Source: Bellilinea sp040754815 (GTDB taxonomy: Bacteria; Chloroflexota; Anaerolineae; Anaerolineales; Anaerolineaceae). From it: a stretch of DNA of 64,000 bases. Of the stretch, positions 9,505 through 17,736 are shown one piece after another. The notes below the pieces were generated by a model that saw only the letters and a list, made by a program, of their open reading frames with translations, was not told where the DNA came from and did not search any database. Position 1 is the stretch's first letter; each line of letters starts with the position of its first letter. The stretch lies in assembly GCA_040754815.1 (NCBI GenBank), contig JBFMBX010000003.1:62001-126000 (forward strand). Direction: 5' to 3'. A program made the translations under genes and the position numbers.

Positions 9505-9548
9505 TTGGATAGACACGCGGTGTGTTATCCAGAGTTTTTTTGTAAATC

Positions 9549-10397
9549 ATGAAAACAACAAGTTCAGGATTCTGGCAAACCGCAACACTGATACTGGTGG
9601 GGGTGGGCTTGGTTTTGTTTGCTTTGAGCGGCTACATGACCCCCCTCTTGGGGACAATTCTTTCTCCGCTCGTCAATGTACAGGAATGGCTGGCGACGCG
9701 GTATGTGGCTGTTTATGAATTTGTTACCATACCCCGCGATGTAGCCAGCCTGAGAGCGAGGAACCAGCAATTGGAGCAGGAAGTTACCAGTCTGCAGGCA
9801 CAAATAATTGAACTGCAACAACAATTACGAGAAGCGCAGGTGCTTTATGCGCTGCTGGATTTTGCTCGTTCTAATCCGCAGGGCGGACAATATGTCGCTG
9901 CGGCAGTCGTTGGCAAAGATCCCAACCCATTTTTGAAATATATTTTCATTGATCGCGGCTCGGATGATGGGTTGCGCCGCGGAATGCCAGTGATTACCAA
10001 TCAGGGGTTGGTAGGGCAGGTTGATGCGGTTACCGCGACGGCAGCAAGGGTAAGATTAATCACGGATCCTTCTTCTGTGGTCAATGTTCGCATTGAGCCG
10101 CATCGCAGCGAGGCTCAACTGGTTGGATCGGTAACCGGTGATTTAACGGTGGAAATGGTCTCACAGGATGCTCCATTGCAAGCCGGTGATCTGGTTTTAA
10201 CCTCAGGTCTGGGCGGTACCTTTCCGGCCGATTTATTGATCGGACAGGTCATCTCAGTTCGAAAGCAATCGAATGAGCTTTTTCAATCTGCTACGGTTCA
10301 GCCGGTAGTGGATTTCAGTACTTTACAGGCTGTACTGGTGATTACCAATTTCCGGCCGGTTGATTTTTCACCCCTTATACCCACGTCGGTTCCGTAA
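9549..10397 (+). CDS. mreC: Rod shape-determining protein MreC
   Basis: 282 residues. One N-terminal membrane helix (about 12-32), a coiled coil with Gln/Glu heptads (about 60-98, RARNQQLEQEVTSLQAQ), then the beta-rich domain with the typical GMPVITNQGLVGQV and DLVLTSGLGGTFPADLLIGQV motifs. MreC links MreB to PBP2 on the outer face of the membrane. It lies 44 bp after mreB; no strong Shine-Dalgarno precedes the ATG. Confidence 0.95.
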   Translation: MKTTSSGFWQTATLILVGVGLVLFALSGYMTPLLGTILSPLVNVQEWLATRYVAVYEFVTIPRDVASLRARNQQLEQEVTSLQAQIIELQQQLREAQVLYALLDFARSNPQGGQYVAAAVVGKDPNPFLKYIFIDRGSDDGLRRGMPVITNQGLVGQVDAVTATAARVRLITDPSSVVNVRIEPHRSEAQLVGSVTGDLTVEMVSQDAPLQAGDLVLTSGLGGTFPADLLIGQVISVRKQSNELFQSATVQPVVDFSTLQAVLVITNFRPVDFSPLIPTSVP

Positions 10398-10408
10398 AAA
10401 TTTAAAAT

Positions 10409-10909
10409 ATGCTGGTTTCCCTGTTGGGTGTTCCAATATTTACCATCTTACTCATGCTACAACTGGCAATTGTGAGTCGGTTGCCGCTTCTGCAGGGAAC
10501 AGCAGATCTGCTGTTGCTGTTTGTCACCGGCTGGGCGCTTCATGAACGGGTGAAACATGCCTGGCAATGGGCATTGATTGGCGGATTGATGACATCGCTG
10601 GTTTCGGCAACACCTTTCTTTGCTCCATTATTTGCGTATTTGCTGGTTAATGGATTTGGCAGGCTGCTTCAAAGGCAGGTCTGGCAAACTCCTATACTGG
10701 CCATGTTGCTGACCACCTTCATCGGTACTTTTATCTATCACGGCATTACCTACATAGCCCTGTTTTTTAACGGAACATCGCTCCCTATTCAAGATAGCAT
10801 CTCTTTGGTAACATTGCCAAGCACCCTTCTGAATTTGATATTTGCTCTGCCGGTTTATGTGATCATCAATGATCTGGCAAACTGGATTTATCCGCTTGAA
10901 GCGATTTAG
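10409..10909 (+). CDS. mreD: Rod shape-determining protein MreD
   Basis: 166 residues, almost wholly hydrophobic with five or six membrane helices, between mreC and mrdA as in most mre operons. MreD is an integral membrane partner of MreC and PBP2. Sequence conservation in this family is low, so the call rests on topology, length and position. The ATG follows an AT-rich stretch without a clear ribosome site. Confidence 0.88.
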   Translation: MLVSLLGVPIFTILLMLQLAIVSRLPLLQGTADLLLLFVTGWALHERVKHAWQWALIGGLMTSLVSATPFFAPLFAYLLVNGFGRLLQRQVWQTPILAMLLTTFIGTFIYHGITYIALFFNGTSLPIQDSISLVTLPSTLLNLIFALPVYVIINDLANWIYPLEAI

Positions 10910-10917
10910 TTAAAACC

Positions 10918-13002
10918 ATGAAAGGCGAATCATCTCCTTCTGAACCACAAATTCTTGGCGGTTGGCGATTGATTGCCACCTATGTGTTGATTGGCGGTGT
11001 TATCATTTTTTATTTGTTCCGCCTGTTTACCATTCAGATTTTACAAAGTGAAGCATACCTGATTCGCGCTGAAGATAATCGCACGAATATTGTTCGGCTG
11101 CCAACCCAGCGGGGGTTGATATTTGATCGGAACGGAACGGTTCTTGCCCGCAATATAGCATCTTACAATGTGGTGATTACGCCGGCTAACCTGCCGACCG
11201 ATGAAGGGGCAGTTCAAGAGGTTTATCGGCGTTTATCCGAACTGATTAATGTGCCGGTTAATAATGGGGAGATCAATGAAGAAACAGTACGAAATTTCAC
11301 GCCCTGTTTTAATGATCTGGGTATTGCGCAAATCGTGTTTATCGGAGATTCGCTGGCGCCTTATAACCCCGTACGGATCAAATGCAATATTGATGAAACT
11401 ACCGCGATGGTCATTCGAGAAAAGAGCGCCGACCTGCCGGGGGTAGAAATTGAAATTGAGCCGATTCGGGATTACCCGACCGGCGTACTGACCTCAACGG
11501 TAGTCGGTTTTCTGGGGCCTATTCCGGCAATTGAACAGTCCTATTGGGAAAGTCTGGGCTTTGTTGCCAACCGCGACAAGGTAGGATATGCGGGGGTTGA
11601 AAACAGCCTCAATGATGTATTGATGGGAAAAAATGGCCGCCGCGTTGTTGAAGTGGATAACGCCGGCAAAATCATTCGGGATGTTGAACCACCCATCGAA
11701 CCTGTGCCGGGAAATAACATTTATCTGACGATAGATGTTCGTCTACAGGCTGCAGCACGGGCAGCTTTGCTGAATAACATGCAATTCTACAATACCCGTG
11801 TTGGAGACCCTGACCGGTATACTCAAGGAGTGGTGATCGTCATGGATGTTCGGACGGGAGAAATTCTGGCACTGGTTTCACACCCGACCTTTGAAAATAA
11901 CCGGATGGCGCGCTTTATTCCTGCCTACTATTATGAACAACTGAGCCGTGATCCTGCCCGGCCTTTGTTCAACCATGCAATTTCGGCAGAACATGCACCG
12001 GGCTCGGTTTACAAACTTGCAACTGCGATAGGCGCACTGAATGAGGGAGTAGTAACACCGGAACAGGTAATTTTTGACCCCGGCGTGATTACATTAGAGC
12101 AACGGTTTGCGCCGAACGACCCGCGTCCCCGCTTTGAAGAATACGTATGTTACACCTATAAAACTACCGGCGAAGGGCATGGCGATGTCAATTTTGTAAA
12201 AGGAGTGGGGGTATCCTGTAATGTGTATTTTTACAAGTTGGGCGGCGGATATCAGAATGAGGTGCCAAACGGTGGTTTGGGAATCTGGCGGTTGAAAGAA
12301 TACGCTCAGGCGTTGGGTTACGGGCGAACTTTTGGCATTGAATTACCGGGCGAGTCCGATGGATTGGTGCCGGATCCCACCTGGAAACGCCGCACGGTTG
12401 GAGAAAACTGGGCAACCGGCGATACGTATCTGGCGGCGGTGGGAGAGGGATATGACCTGGCCACCCCGCTTCAGGTGCTGGTTTCGGCAGCGACCATTGC
12501 CAATAACGGGCGGATGATGAAACCGACTTTGATTCGCGAAATTACCAACAGTCAGGGCGAAGTTATCCGGCCTTTTGTGCCTGAAGTAATATGGGATATA
12601 ACCAGAGATCCGATTATCAATATCTACGATGAAAATTTCTTCCAGACCGGCGAAAAGAAAACCGTTCAACCGTGGGTGCTGGAAGAAGTTCGGAAAGGAA
12701 TGCACTATACCACCGTGGAAGGTACGGCTTCGTTAATTTTTGAGGGAGCCGAATTTGATTCCGCAGGAAAAACCGGCACGGCAGAATATTGCGATAATGT
12801 TGCTCGCGAAAAAGGGTTGTGTCAGCGCGGCAACTGGCCGTCGCATGCATGGTATGTGGGTTTCGCTCCCTATAATAACCCTGAAATTGCAGTGGTTGCG
12901 TTTGTATATAACGGCGGTGAGGGGGCCGTTTTAGCTGCCCCGGTGGTCCGCAGGACGATGGAGGCTTATTTTGAGCTTAAAGAAGTTGACCAGGGTGAAT
13001 AG
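10918..13002 (+). CDS. mrdA: Penicillin-binding protein 2 (peptidoglycan DD-transpeptidase)
   Basis: 694 residues. N-terminal membrane anchor (about 18-40), dimerisation domain (LPTQRGLIFDRNGTVLARN near 60-80), then the transpeptidase domain with SxxK at Ser363 (PGSVYKLA), SxN at Ser433 (SCN) and KTG at Lys618 (KTGTAEYC). The three motifs define an acyl-serine transpeptidase that cross-links lateral wall peptidoglycan in the elongasome. Two Cys-rich spots near the active site (CYTY and EYCDN...GLCQRG) could form disulfides, as in many PBP2 proteins. It lies eight bases after mreD. Confidence 0.95.
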   Translation: MKGESSPSEPQILGGWRLIATYVLIGGVIIFYLFRLFTIQILQSEAYLIRAEDNRTNIVRLPTQRGLIFDRNGTVLARNIASYNVVITPANLPTDEGAVQEVYRRLSELINVPVNNGEINEETVRNFTPCFNDLGIAQIVFIGDSLAPYNPVRIKCNIDETTAMVIREKSADLPGVEIEIEPIRDYPTGVLTSTVVGFLGPIPAIEQSYWESLGFVANRDKVGYAGVENSLNDVLMGKNGRRVVEVDNAGKIIRDVEPPIEPVPGNNIYLTIDVRLQAAARAALLNNMQFYNTRVGDPDRYTQGVVIVMDVRTGEILALVSHPTFENNRMARFIPAYYYEQLSRDPARPLFNHAISAEHAPGSVYKLATAIGALNEGVVTPEQVIFDPGVITLEQRFAPNDPRPRFEEYVCYTYKTTGEGHGDVNFVKGVGVSCNVYFYKLGGGYQNEVPNGGLGIWRLKEYAQALGYGRTFGIELPGESDGLVPDPTWKRRTVGENWATGDTYLAAVGEGYDLATPLQVLVSAATIANNGRMMKPTLIREITNSQGEVIRPFVPEVIWDITRDPIINIYDENFFQTGEKKTVQPWVLEEVRKGMHYTTVEGTASLIFEGAEFDSAGKTGTAEYCDNVAREKGLCQRGNWPSHAWYVGFAPYNNPEIAVVAFVYNGGEGAVLAAPVVRRTMEAYFELKEVDQGE

Positions 13003-13050
13003 CAGTAAATAAAGCAGCCGCTTGTTTTTCATGCACCGCTGCCAAGGCTT

Positions 13051-13059
13051 TGCTATAAT
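13051..13059 (+). promoter_or_regulatory. Candidate extended -10 promoter of minCDE
   Basis: TGCTATAAT (TATAAT at 13054-13059) lies only eight bases before the minC ATG, so a transcript from here would be nearly leaderless. No good -35 is seen. It fits with the lack of a clear ribosome site before minC. Confidence 0.42.
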
Positions 13060-13067
13060 GGATAGTT

Positions 13068-13796
13068 ATGATAACGAAAACAACCAGTCAGGATGAAAAA
13101 CCCGATTCGAAAACCGGCCATGAGAAGAACTCCGGCGTTACGATTAAGGGCATTCGGGAAGGATTGCTTGTAACGCTTGGAGAAGGTGAGTGGGAAGGGC
13201 TGCAGGCCCAATTACTGAACCAGATTGAAGAAAAAGGGACTTTTTTCCGTGGGGCACGTATGGCCATCGATGTCGGCAATCGCATTCTCCATGCGGCGCA
13301 AATGGGTGCATTGCGTGACCGCCTATCGGATAGAGAAATCACTTTATGGGCAGTAATCAGCAACTCGCCGGTAACCGAACAAACTGCCCGGGTGTTGGGT
13401 CTGGCGACCCGGCTATCAACGCCAAAACCGGAAAGGGTTATTCGGCAGGCGGAAACTCAGCTGCCGGGAGAGGATGCTATTCTGATCCATCGTACTTTAC
13501 GATCGGGATTTCGAGTCTCAACCCATGGACATGTGGTGGTGATTGGAGATGTCAATCCCGGTGCAGAAATTATTGCGGATGGGAATGTTGTGGTTTGGGG
13601 CAGGTTGCGGGGCACCGTACACGCCGGCGCGCAGGGGAATGAGGGGTGTGTGGTCTGCGCTTTGGAAATGAACCCGACCCAACTTCGCATAGCCAACCTG
13701 TTTTATGTGCCGCCCCTGAAAAAGAAAAATAAAGGTGCTGAAATGGCGCGGGTTTCGAAAAATGAAATCATCATAGAATTGTGGAACACCAAGTGA
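13068..13796 (+). CDS. minC: Septum site-determining protein MinC
   Basis: 242 residues. N-terminal domain about 25-115 (VTIKGIREGLLVTLGEGEWEG, LPTSMAI-like FtsZ-facing region) and C-terminal beta-helix domain about 130-220, with HVVVIGDVNPGAEIIADGNV and VWGRLRGTVHAGAQGN typical of MinC. It inhibits FtsZ polymerisation away from mid-cell and is recruited by MinD. The C-terminal tail (KKKNKGAEMARVSKNEIIIELW) is a typical family ending. The downstream minD begins 13 bp later with a GGAGGAGA site. Confidence 0.93.
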   Translation: MITKTTSQDEKPDSKTGHEKNSGVTIKGIREGLLVTLGEGEWEGLQAQLLNQIEEKGTFFRGARMAIDVGNRILHAAQMGALRDRLSDREITLWAVISNSPVTEQTARVLGLATRLSTPKPERVIRQAETQLPGEDAILIHRTLRSGFRVSTHGHVVVIGDVNPGAEIIADGNVVVWGRLRGTVHAGAQGNEGCVVCALEMNPTQLRIANLFYVPPLKKKNKGAEMARVSKNEIIIELWNTK

Positions 13797-13809
13797 GGCA
13801 GGGAGGAGA

Positions 13810-14613
13810 ATGACAGCCAAGGTACTTACTGTAACTTCTGGAAAAGGCGGGGTAGGCAAAACAACTACTACCGCTAACATCGCCGTGGCACTGGCCAGTT
13901 TATCCTATAAAGTGGTTTGCATTGATGCCGATATTGGTTTGCGTAATCTGGATGTGGTTCTGGGTCTGGAAAACCGGATTGTTTACGATGTGGTGGATGC
14001 TGTGGAAGGGCGCTGCCGGCTGCGTCAGGCCATGATTCGCGATAAGCGGTTACCGGAACTGTATTTGATTCCGGCGGCTCAAACGCGGGATAAAAACGCC
14101 ATTTCTCCCAGTGATATGGTGCGTTTATGTGATGAATTGCGACCCGAAGTTGACTGGATCTTGATCGATTCCCCCGCCGGTATCGAACGAGGGTTTCGCA
14201 ATGCGCTGGCTCCGGCTGATTTGGTGCTGGTGGTTACCAATCCTGAGGTCTCCGCAGTGCGGGATGCCGATCGGATTATCGGTCTGGTTGAAGCGGAAGA
14301 AAAAGGACCTGCCCGCCTGATTCTCAATCGGGTTAATATGAACCTCGTAAAACGAGGGGATATGCTCACGGCAGATGATGTTTTGGAGCTGCTGGCTGTG
14401 GAATTGATCGGCATCGTGCCGGAGGATGAAGCGGTTATCGTCTCCACCAACCGTGGACAACCTGTGGCTTTGGATGGTAAAAGTAAAGCGGGGCTGGAAT
14501 TTCAGAACATTGCTCGCCGTTTGAATGGCGAGCGGGTGCCGTTTTTGAATCTGGAGGAGAAGGATGGCTTCTTTGCACGCCTGGGCAAAATGTTCCGCAC
14601 AGGAGGTGCATAA
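13810..14613 (+). CDS. minD: Septum site-determining ATPase MinD
   Basis: 267 residues, usual length. Deviant Walker A GKGGVGKTT (residues 11-19), switch motifs CIDADIGLRNLDVVLGLENR and DWILIDSPAGIERGF, and a C-terminal amphipathic helix (DGFFARLGKMFRTGGA) for membrane binding. It dimerises with ATP on the membrane, recruits MinC and is released by MinE. It starts with GGGAGGAGA before ATG and is followed immediately by minE. Confidence 0.97.
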   Translation: MTAKVLTVTSGKGGVGKTTTTANIAVALASLSYKVVCIDADIGLRNLDVVLGLENRIVYDVVDAVEGRCRLRQAMIRDKRLPELYLIPAAQTRDKNAISPSDMVRLCDELRPEVDWILIDSPAGIERGFRNALAPADLVLVVTNPEVSAVRDADRIIGLVEAEEKGPARLILNRVNMNLVKRGDMLTADDVLELLAVELIGIVPEDEAVIVSTNRGQPVALDGKSKAGLEFQNIARRLNGERVPFLNLEEKDGFFARLGKMFRTGGA

Positions 14614-14615
14614 CG

Positions 14616-14882
14616 ATGAGCGGTTGGTTGGAACAATTGCTGGGTAAGAAAGATAAGAGCGCAGAAAAGGCCAAAGAACGGTTAAAACTGGTGTTGATTC
14701 ACGACCGCACCGACCTGACACCGCATCAATTGGAAATGATGAAGAACGAGATCCTTGAGGTGATTTCGCGGCATGTGGCCATTGATCCGGCCGCTGTTAA
14801 AATTGATATGGCGCAGGATGGCCGTGAGCAAAGATTGATTGCCGATATCCCGCTCAAACCTGCCAATGCCCGGCGACGGTGA
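14616..14882 (+). CDS. minE: Cell division topological specificity factor MinE
   Basis: 88 residues. N-terminal anti-MinCD segment (SAEKAKERLKLVLIHDR, residues about 14-31) and the topological specificity domain with LEMMKNEILEVISRHVAID. MinE stimulates MinD ATP hydrolysis and confines MinCD to the poles. Its presence implies a complete Min oscillator rather than a MinJ/DivIVA system. ATG lies two bases after the minD stop with AGGAGG inside the minD end. Confidence 0.95.
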   Translation: MSGWLEQLLGKKDKSAEKAKERLKLVLIHDRTDLTPHQLEMMKNEILEVISRHVAIDPAAVKIDMAQDGREQRLIADIPLKPANARRR

Positions 14883-14897
14883 ATTGAATAAGAAACA

Positions 14898-16025
14898 ATG
14901 CTAAAGCGAGAAGTCTGGCGACATTTTGATTACTGGCTGTTTGGGGCCGTATTAATCCTTAGCGTCTTCGGGATTATGATGATTCGCTCGGCAATTGCCG
15001 GCAATGAAGAACTGGCCGGTTCTGTGCAAAGCCAGACGATTTATGTTGCCTTGGGGATGGGAATCATTGTTTTTACTGCCTCGATCAATTATCGAACGTG
15101 GTCATCTCTTTCGCGTTTGATGTATATCTTTGGGGTGGTGATGTTGATTGGTATCAACATTATTGGGGAAGCGGCCTTCGGCTCTACCCGCTGGTTTCGG
15201 GCAGGGGCGATTAACATCCAGCCTTCGGAACTGGCAAAAATTATCATGATCATTGTGCTGGCGGATTATTTCTCCCGTAGTGCGAACGAACCCAAAAATT
15301 TAATCTGGATCGGCAAAAGTGCATTAATGACATTTGGGATGGTTGTATGGATTCTCCTGCAGCCTAATTTAAGTACTTCGATTGTCGTAATTGTGATCTG
15401 GTTTGCAATGTTATGGATTAGTGGGCTTCCCACACGATATATCTTCATCTTTGGCGCGTTGGGTGTGCTGATTTTTGGAGTTTTGGTGGCGTTACTGGTT
15501 TCGGGTGTTGATGTGCCGTTTATCGAGCCTTATCAAATCAACCGGATAGTCAATTTCCTTTTCCCAGACCCCAATGCTCGTCACGGCGAAACTTACAATA
15601 TTGAACAGGCTTTGATTACCATCGGTAACGGCGGATTATTCGGCAAAGGTTATGGCGCCGGTACACAGGTTCAACTGCGCTTTCTCAAAGTGCGCCATAC
15701 CGATTTTATCTTTTCTGCCATGGCTGAAGAGTTTGGATTCATCGGTACCTCGCTGGTTGTGGGTTTACTGGTTTTCGTGGTGGTTCGCTGTTTGATTGTC
15801 GCTCAAAAGGCAAATGATACCTTTGGTGCGCTGATTGCCTATGGGGTTGCTGTACTTATTTTCTTTCAGATGGCGGTGAATATTGGAGTAAACTTGAACC
15901 TGCTGCCAGTAACCGGTTTAACTTTACCATTTATCAGTTATGGCGGTAGTTCTTTAATTTCCCTGGTGTTGGGTATTGGGCTGGTTGAAAGCGTTGCTGC
16001 CCATAGCCAGACCTTAGATTTTTAA
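14898..16025 (+). CDS. rodA: Rod shape-determining SEDS glycosyltransferase RodA
   Basis: 375 residues with ten or so membrane helices, SEDS family. Conserved pieces: STRWFRAGAINIQPSELAKI, the long loop with the ALITIGNGGLFGKGYGAGTQVQL segment, and LLPVTGLTLPFISYGGSSL near the end. RodA polymerises lipid II together with PBP2. It is called RodA rather than FtsW because mreBCD and mrdA are in the same cluster and there is no ftsZ/mur context. It closes the morphogenesis block, 15 bp after minE. Confidence 0.93.
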   Translation: MLKREVWRHFDYWLFGAVLILSVFGIMMIRSAIAGNEELAGSVQSQTIYVALGMGIIVFTASINYRTWSSLSRLMYIFGVVMLIGINIIGEAAFGSTRWFRAGAINIQPSELAKIIMIIVLADYFSRSANEPKNLIWIGKSALMTFGMVVWILLQPNLSTSIVVIVIWFAMLWISGLPTRYIFIFGALGVLIFGVLVALLVSGVDVPFIEPYQINRIVNFLFPDPNARHGETYNIEQALITIGNGGLFGKGYGAGTQVQLRFLKVRHTDFIFSAMAEEFGFIGTSLVVGLLVFVVVRCLIVAQKANDTFGALIAYGVAVLIFFQMAVNIGVNLNLLPVTGLTLPFISYGGSSLISLVLGIGLVESVAAHSQTLDF

Positions 16026-16048
16026 ACTTTAACCTGAGCAGGAGCATT

Positions 16049-17563
16049 ATGGCAGAAACATTATCACCCGTACGTGTTCGTTTTGCCCCTTCACCAACCG
16101 GGCATCTTCATATTGGGGGCGCCCGTACCGCACTTTATAACTACCTGATCGCCCGTAAAACCGGCGGCCAGTTTATTCTGCGTATCGAGGATACGGATCG
16201 CAAGAGGTATGTAGCCGGCGCGGAAGAAGAAATCATCAACGGTTTGCACTGGCTGGGTGTGGATTGGGACGAAGGACCCGATAAAGGGGGCCCTTACGGA
16301 CCTTACCGCCAGTCGCAGCGAAAAGAAATTTATCAACAATATGCCCAAATGTTGATTGAGCAGGATAAGGCCTATTATTGTTTTTGTTCCCCTGAACGAT
16401 TGGAAAAAGTAAGGCAGGAACAATTAAGCAGAAAAGAATCGCCACATTATGATGGCACCTGCCGAAGGTTGGACCCCCAGGAAGCCAAAGCCCGCGTGAT
16501 GGCGGGAGAGCCTCATGTTATTCGTTTCAAAACGCCGCAGGAAGGAACAACAACTGTAACGGACTTACTGCGCGGTGAGATTACCGTCGAAAACAGAGTT
16601 CTGGATGATTATATTCTGGTCAAATCGGATGGACTGGCATTGTATCATCTGGCAGCGGCGGTGGACGACCACCTGATGAAAATAACCCATGTCATTAGAG
16701 GGTCCGAGTGGTTGCCGACTTTTCCGTTGCACGGCTTGATTCATCGGGCTTTTGGCTGGCAGGAGCCTGTGTGGGTACACCTTTCGGTATTTTTAAAGCC
16801 GAGCGGCAAAGGTAAGATGAGCAAACGCGAATCGGCAGAACTGATCAAAGACGGATATTCCATTTTTATCAAGGATTTGCAGGGGCTTGGTTATCTGCCG
16901 GAAGCAGTGGTCAACTGGATTGCGTTGATGGGCTGGAGTTACGATGACCACACCGAGTTTTTTACAATGGCTGATTTGATTGAGAAATTCAGTCTGGAGC
17001 GGCTAAACCCCGCACCGGCAGCCATCAACTTTACCAAGTTTGATCATTTCAACGGGCTGCACATCCGCCATTTGCCGGTGGAAGAACTGGCAAAAAGAAT
17101 CAAGCCATTTCTGCTCGAGCAAGGATACGAGGTTGATGAAGATGTACTGCTGAAAATTACGCCCCTGATACAGGAGCGATTACACACCCTTGATGAGGTG
17201 GTGGAAATTGCCGGTTTCTTTTTCAGGGCAGACGTTCAGCCGGCTGCCGAGGATCTTGTAGTAAAAGATTTGAGCCCTAAGGAAAGTTATGAACTTGCCC
17301 AAAAAATCCTGAAAATCTTGAATCAATTGCCAGATATGCGGGTTTCGACCAGCGAACCTCCTCTCCGTCAATTTGTGGAAGAAAGCGGCTTGAAACCTGC
17401 TCAGGTATTCGGGCTGATTCGGGCAGCGGTCACCGGTCAAAAAATAAGTCCACCTTTATTCGAGAGCATGGAAATTATCGGTAAGGAAATGGTTGTGAAG
17501 AGGATGGAAAAGGCGATTTCGATCCTTAAAAAGATGGCAGAAGAGGCTGAATCCCAAGCCTAG
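16049..17563 (+). CDS. gltX: Glutamyl-tRNA synthetase
   Basis: 504 residues, class I synthetase. HIGH-type motif HLHIGG (residues 19-24) and KMSKRE at residues 256-261, with the GltX anticodon-binding region at the C-terminus. It charges tRNA-Glu. Because a GlnS lies directly downstream, this is probably the discriminating form that does not charge tRNA-Gln; that is inference. Good CAGGAG ribosome site. Its stop codon is part of the -35 of the tRNA-Gln promoter. Confidence 0.96.
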   Translation: MAETLSPVRVRFAPSPTGHLHIGGARTALYNYLIARKTGGQFILRIEDTDRKRYVAGAEEEIINGLHWLGVDWDEGPDKGGPYGPYRQSQRKEIYQQYAQMLIEQDKAYYCFCSPERLEKVRQEQLSRKESPHYDGTCRRLDPQEAKARVMAGEPHVIRFKTPQEGTTTVTDLLRGEITVENRVLDDYILVKSDGLALYHLAAAVDDHLMKITHVIRGSEWLPTFPLHGLIHRAFGWQEPVWVHLSVFLKPSGKGKMSKRESAELIKDGYSIFIKDLQGLGYLPEAVVNWIALMGWSYDDHTEFFTMADLIEKFSLERLNPAPAAINFTKFDHFNGLHIRHLPVEELAKRIKPFLLEQGYEVDEDVLLKITPLIQERLHTLDEVVEIAGFFFRADVQPAAEDLVVKDLSPKESYELAQKILKILNQLPDMRVSTSEPPLRQFVEESGLKPAQVFGLIRAAVTGQKISPPLFESMEIIGKEMVVKRMEKAISILKKMAEEAESQA

Positions 17564-17589
17564 ACAGTGCTGGGGAATAGTGATAAAAT
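17561..17589 (+). promoter_or_regulatory. Promoter of tRNA-Gln
   Basis: TAGACA (17561-17566) and TAAAAT (17584-17589) are separated by 17 bases, with an extended TGA just before the -10. The -35 begins with the gltX stop codon. Predicted start about 17596, nine bases before the mature tRNA. Confidence 0.65.
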
Positions 17590-17604
17590 GGAGCGCGTTA
17601 GATT

Positions 17605-17675
17605 TGGGGGCTCGTCCAACGGCAGGACAGCAGACTCTGGATCTGTTGATAGGGGTTCGAATCCTCTGCCCCCAG
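17605..17675 (+). tRNA. tRNA-Gln (anticodon CTG)
   Basis: Acceptor stem TGGGGGC with GCCCCCA, discriminator G, D arm GTCC/GGAC, anticodon stem GCAGA/TCTGT around loop CTCTGGA (anticodon CTG), T arm AGGGG-TTCGAAT-CCTCT. Sits between gltX and glnS, so the cognate synthetase gene is directly downstream. CCA is not encoded. Confidence 0.93.
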
Positions 17676-17685
17676 CCTGATGGCG

Positions 17686-17714
17686 AAAGCACCCTTTTGA
17701 TCAGGGTGCTTTTC
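17686..17714 (+). terminator. Intrinsic terminator between tRNA-Gln and glnS
   Basis: AAGCACCC (17687-17694) pairs with GGGTGCTT (17704-17711) around a nine-base loop and is followed by a short T-rich run. It would end the tRNA-Gln transcript. The glnS start is only 23 bases further on. Confidence 0.72.
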
Positions 17715-17736
17715 TCTAATCCGCAGGAGGCATAGA

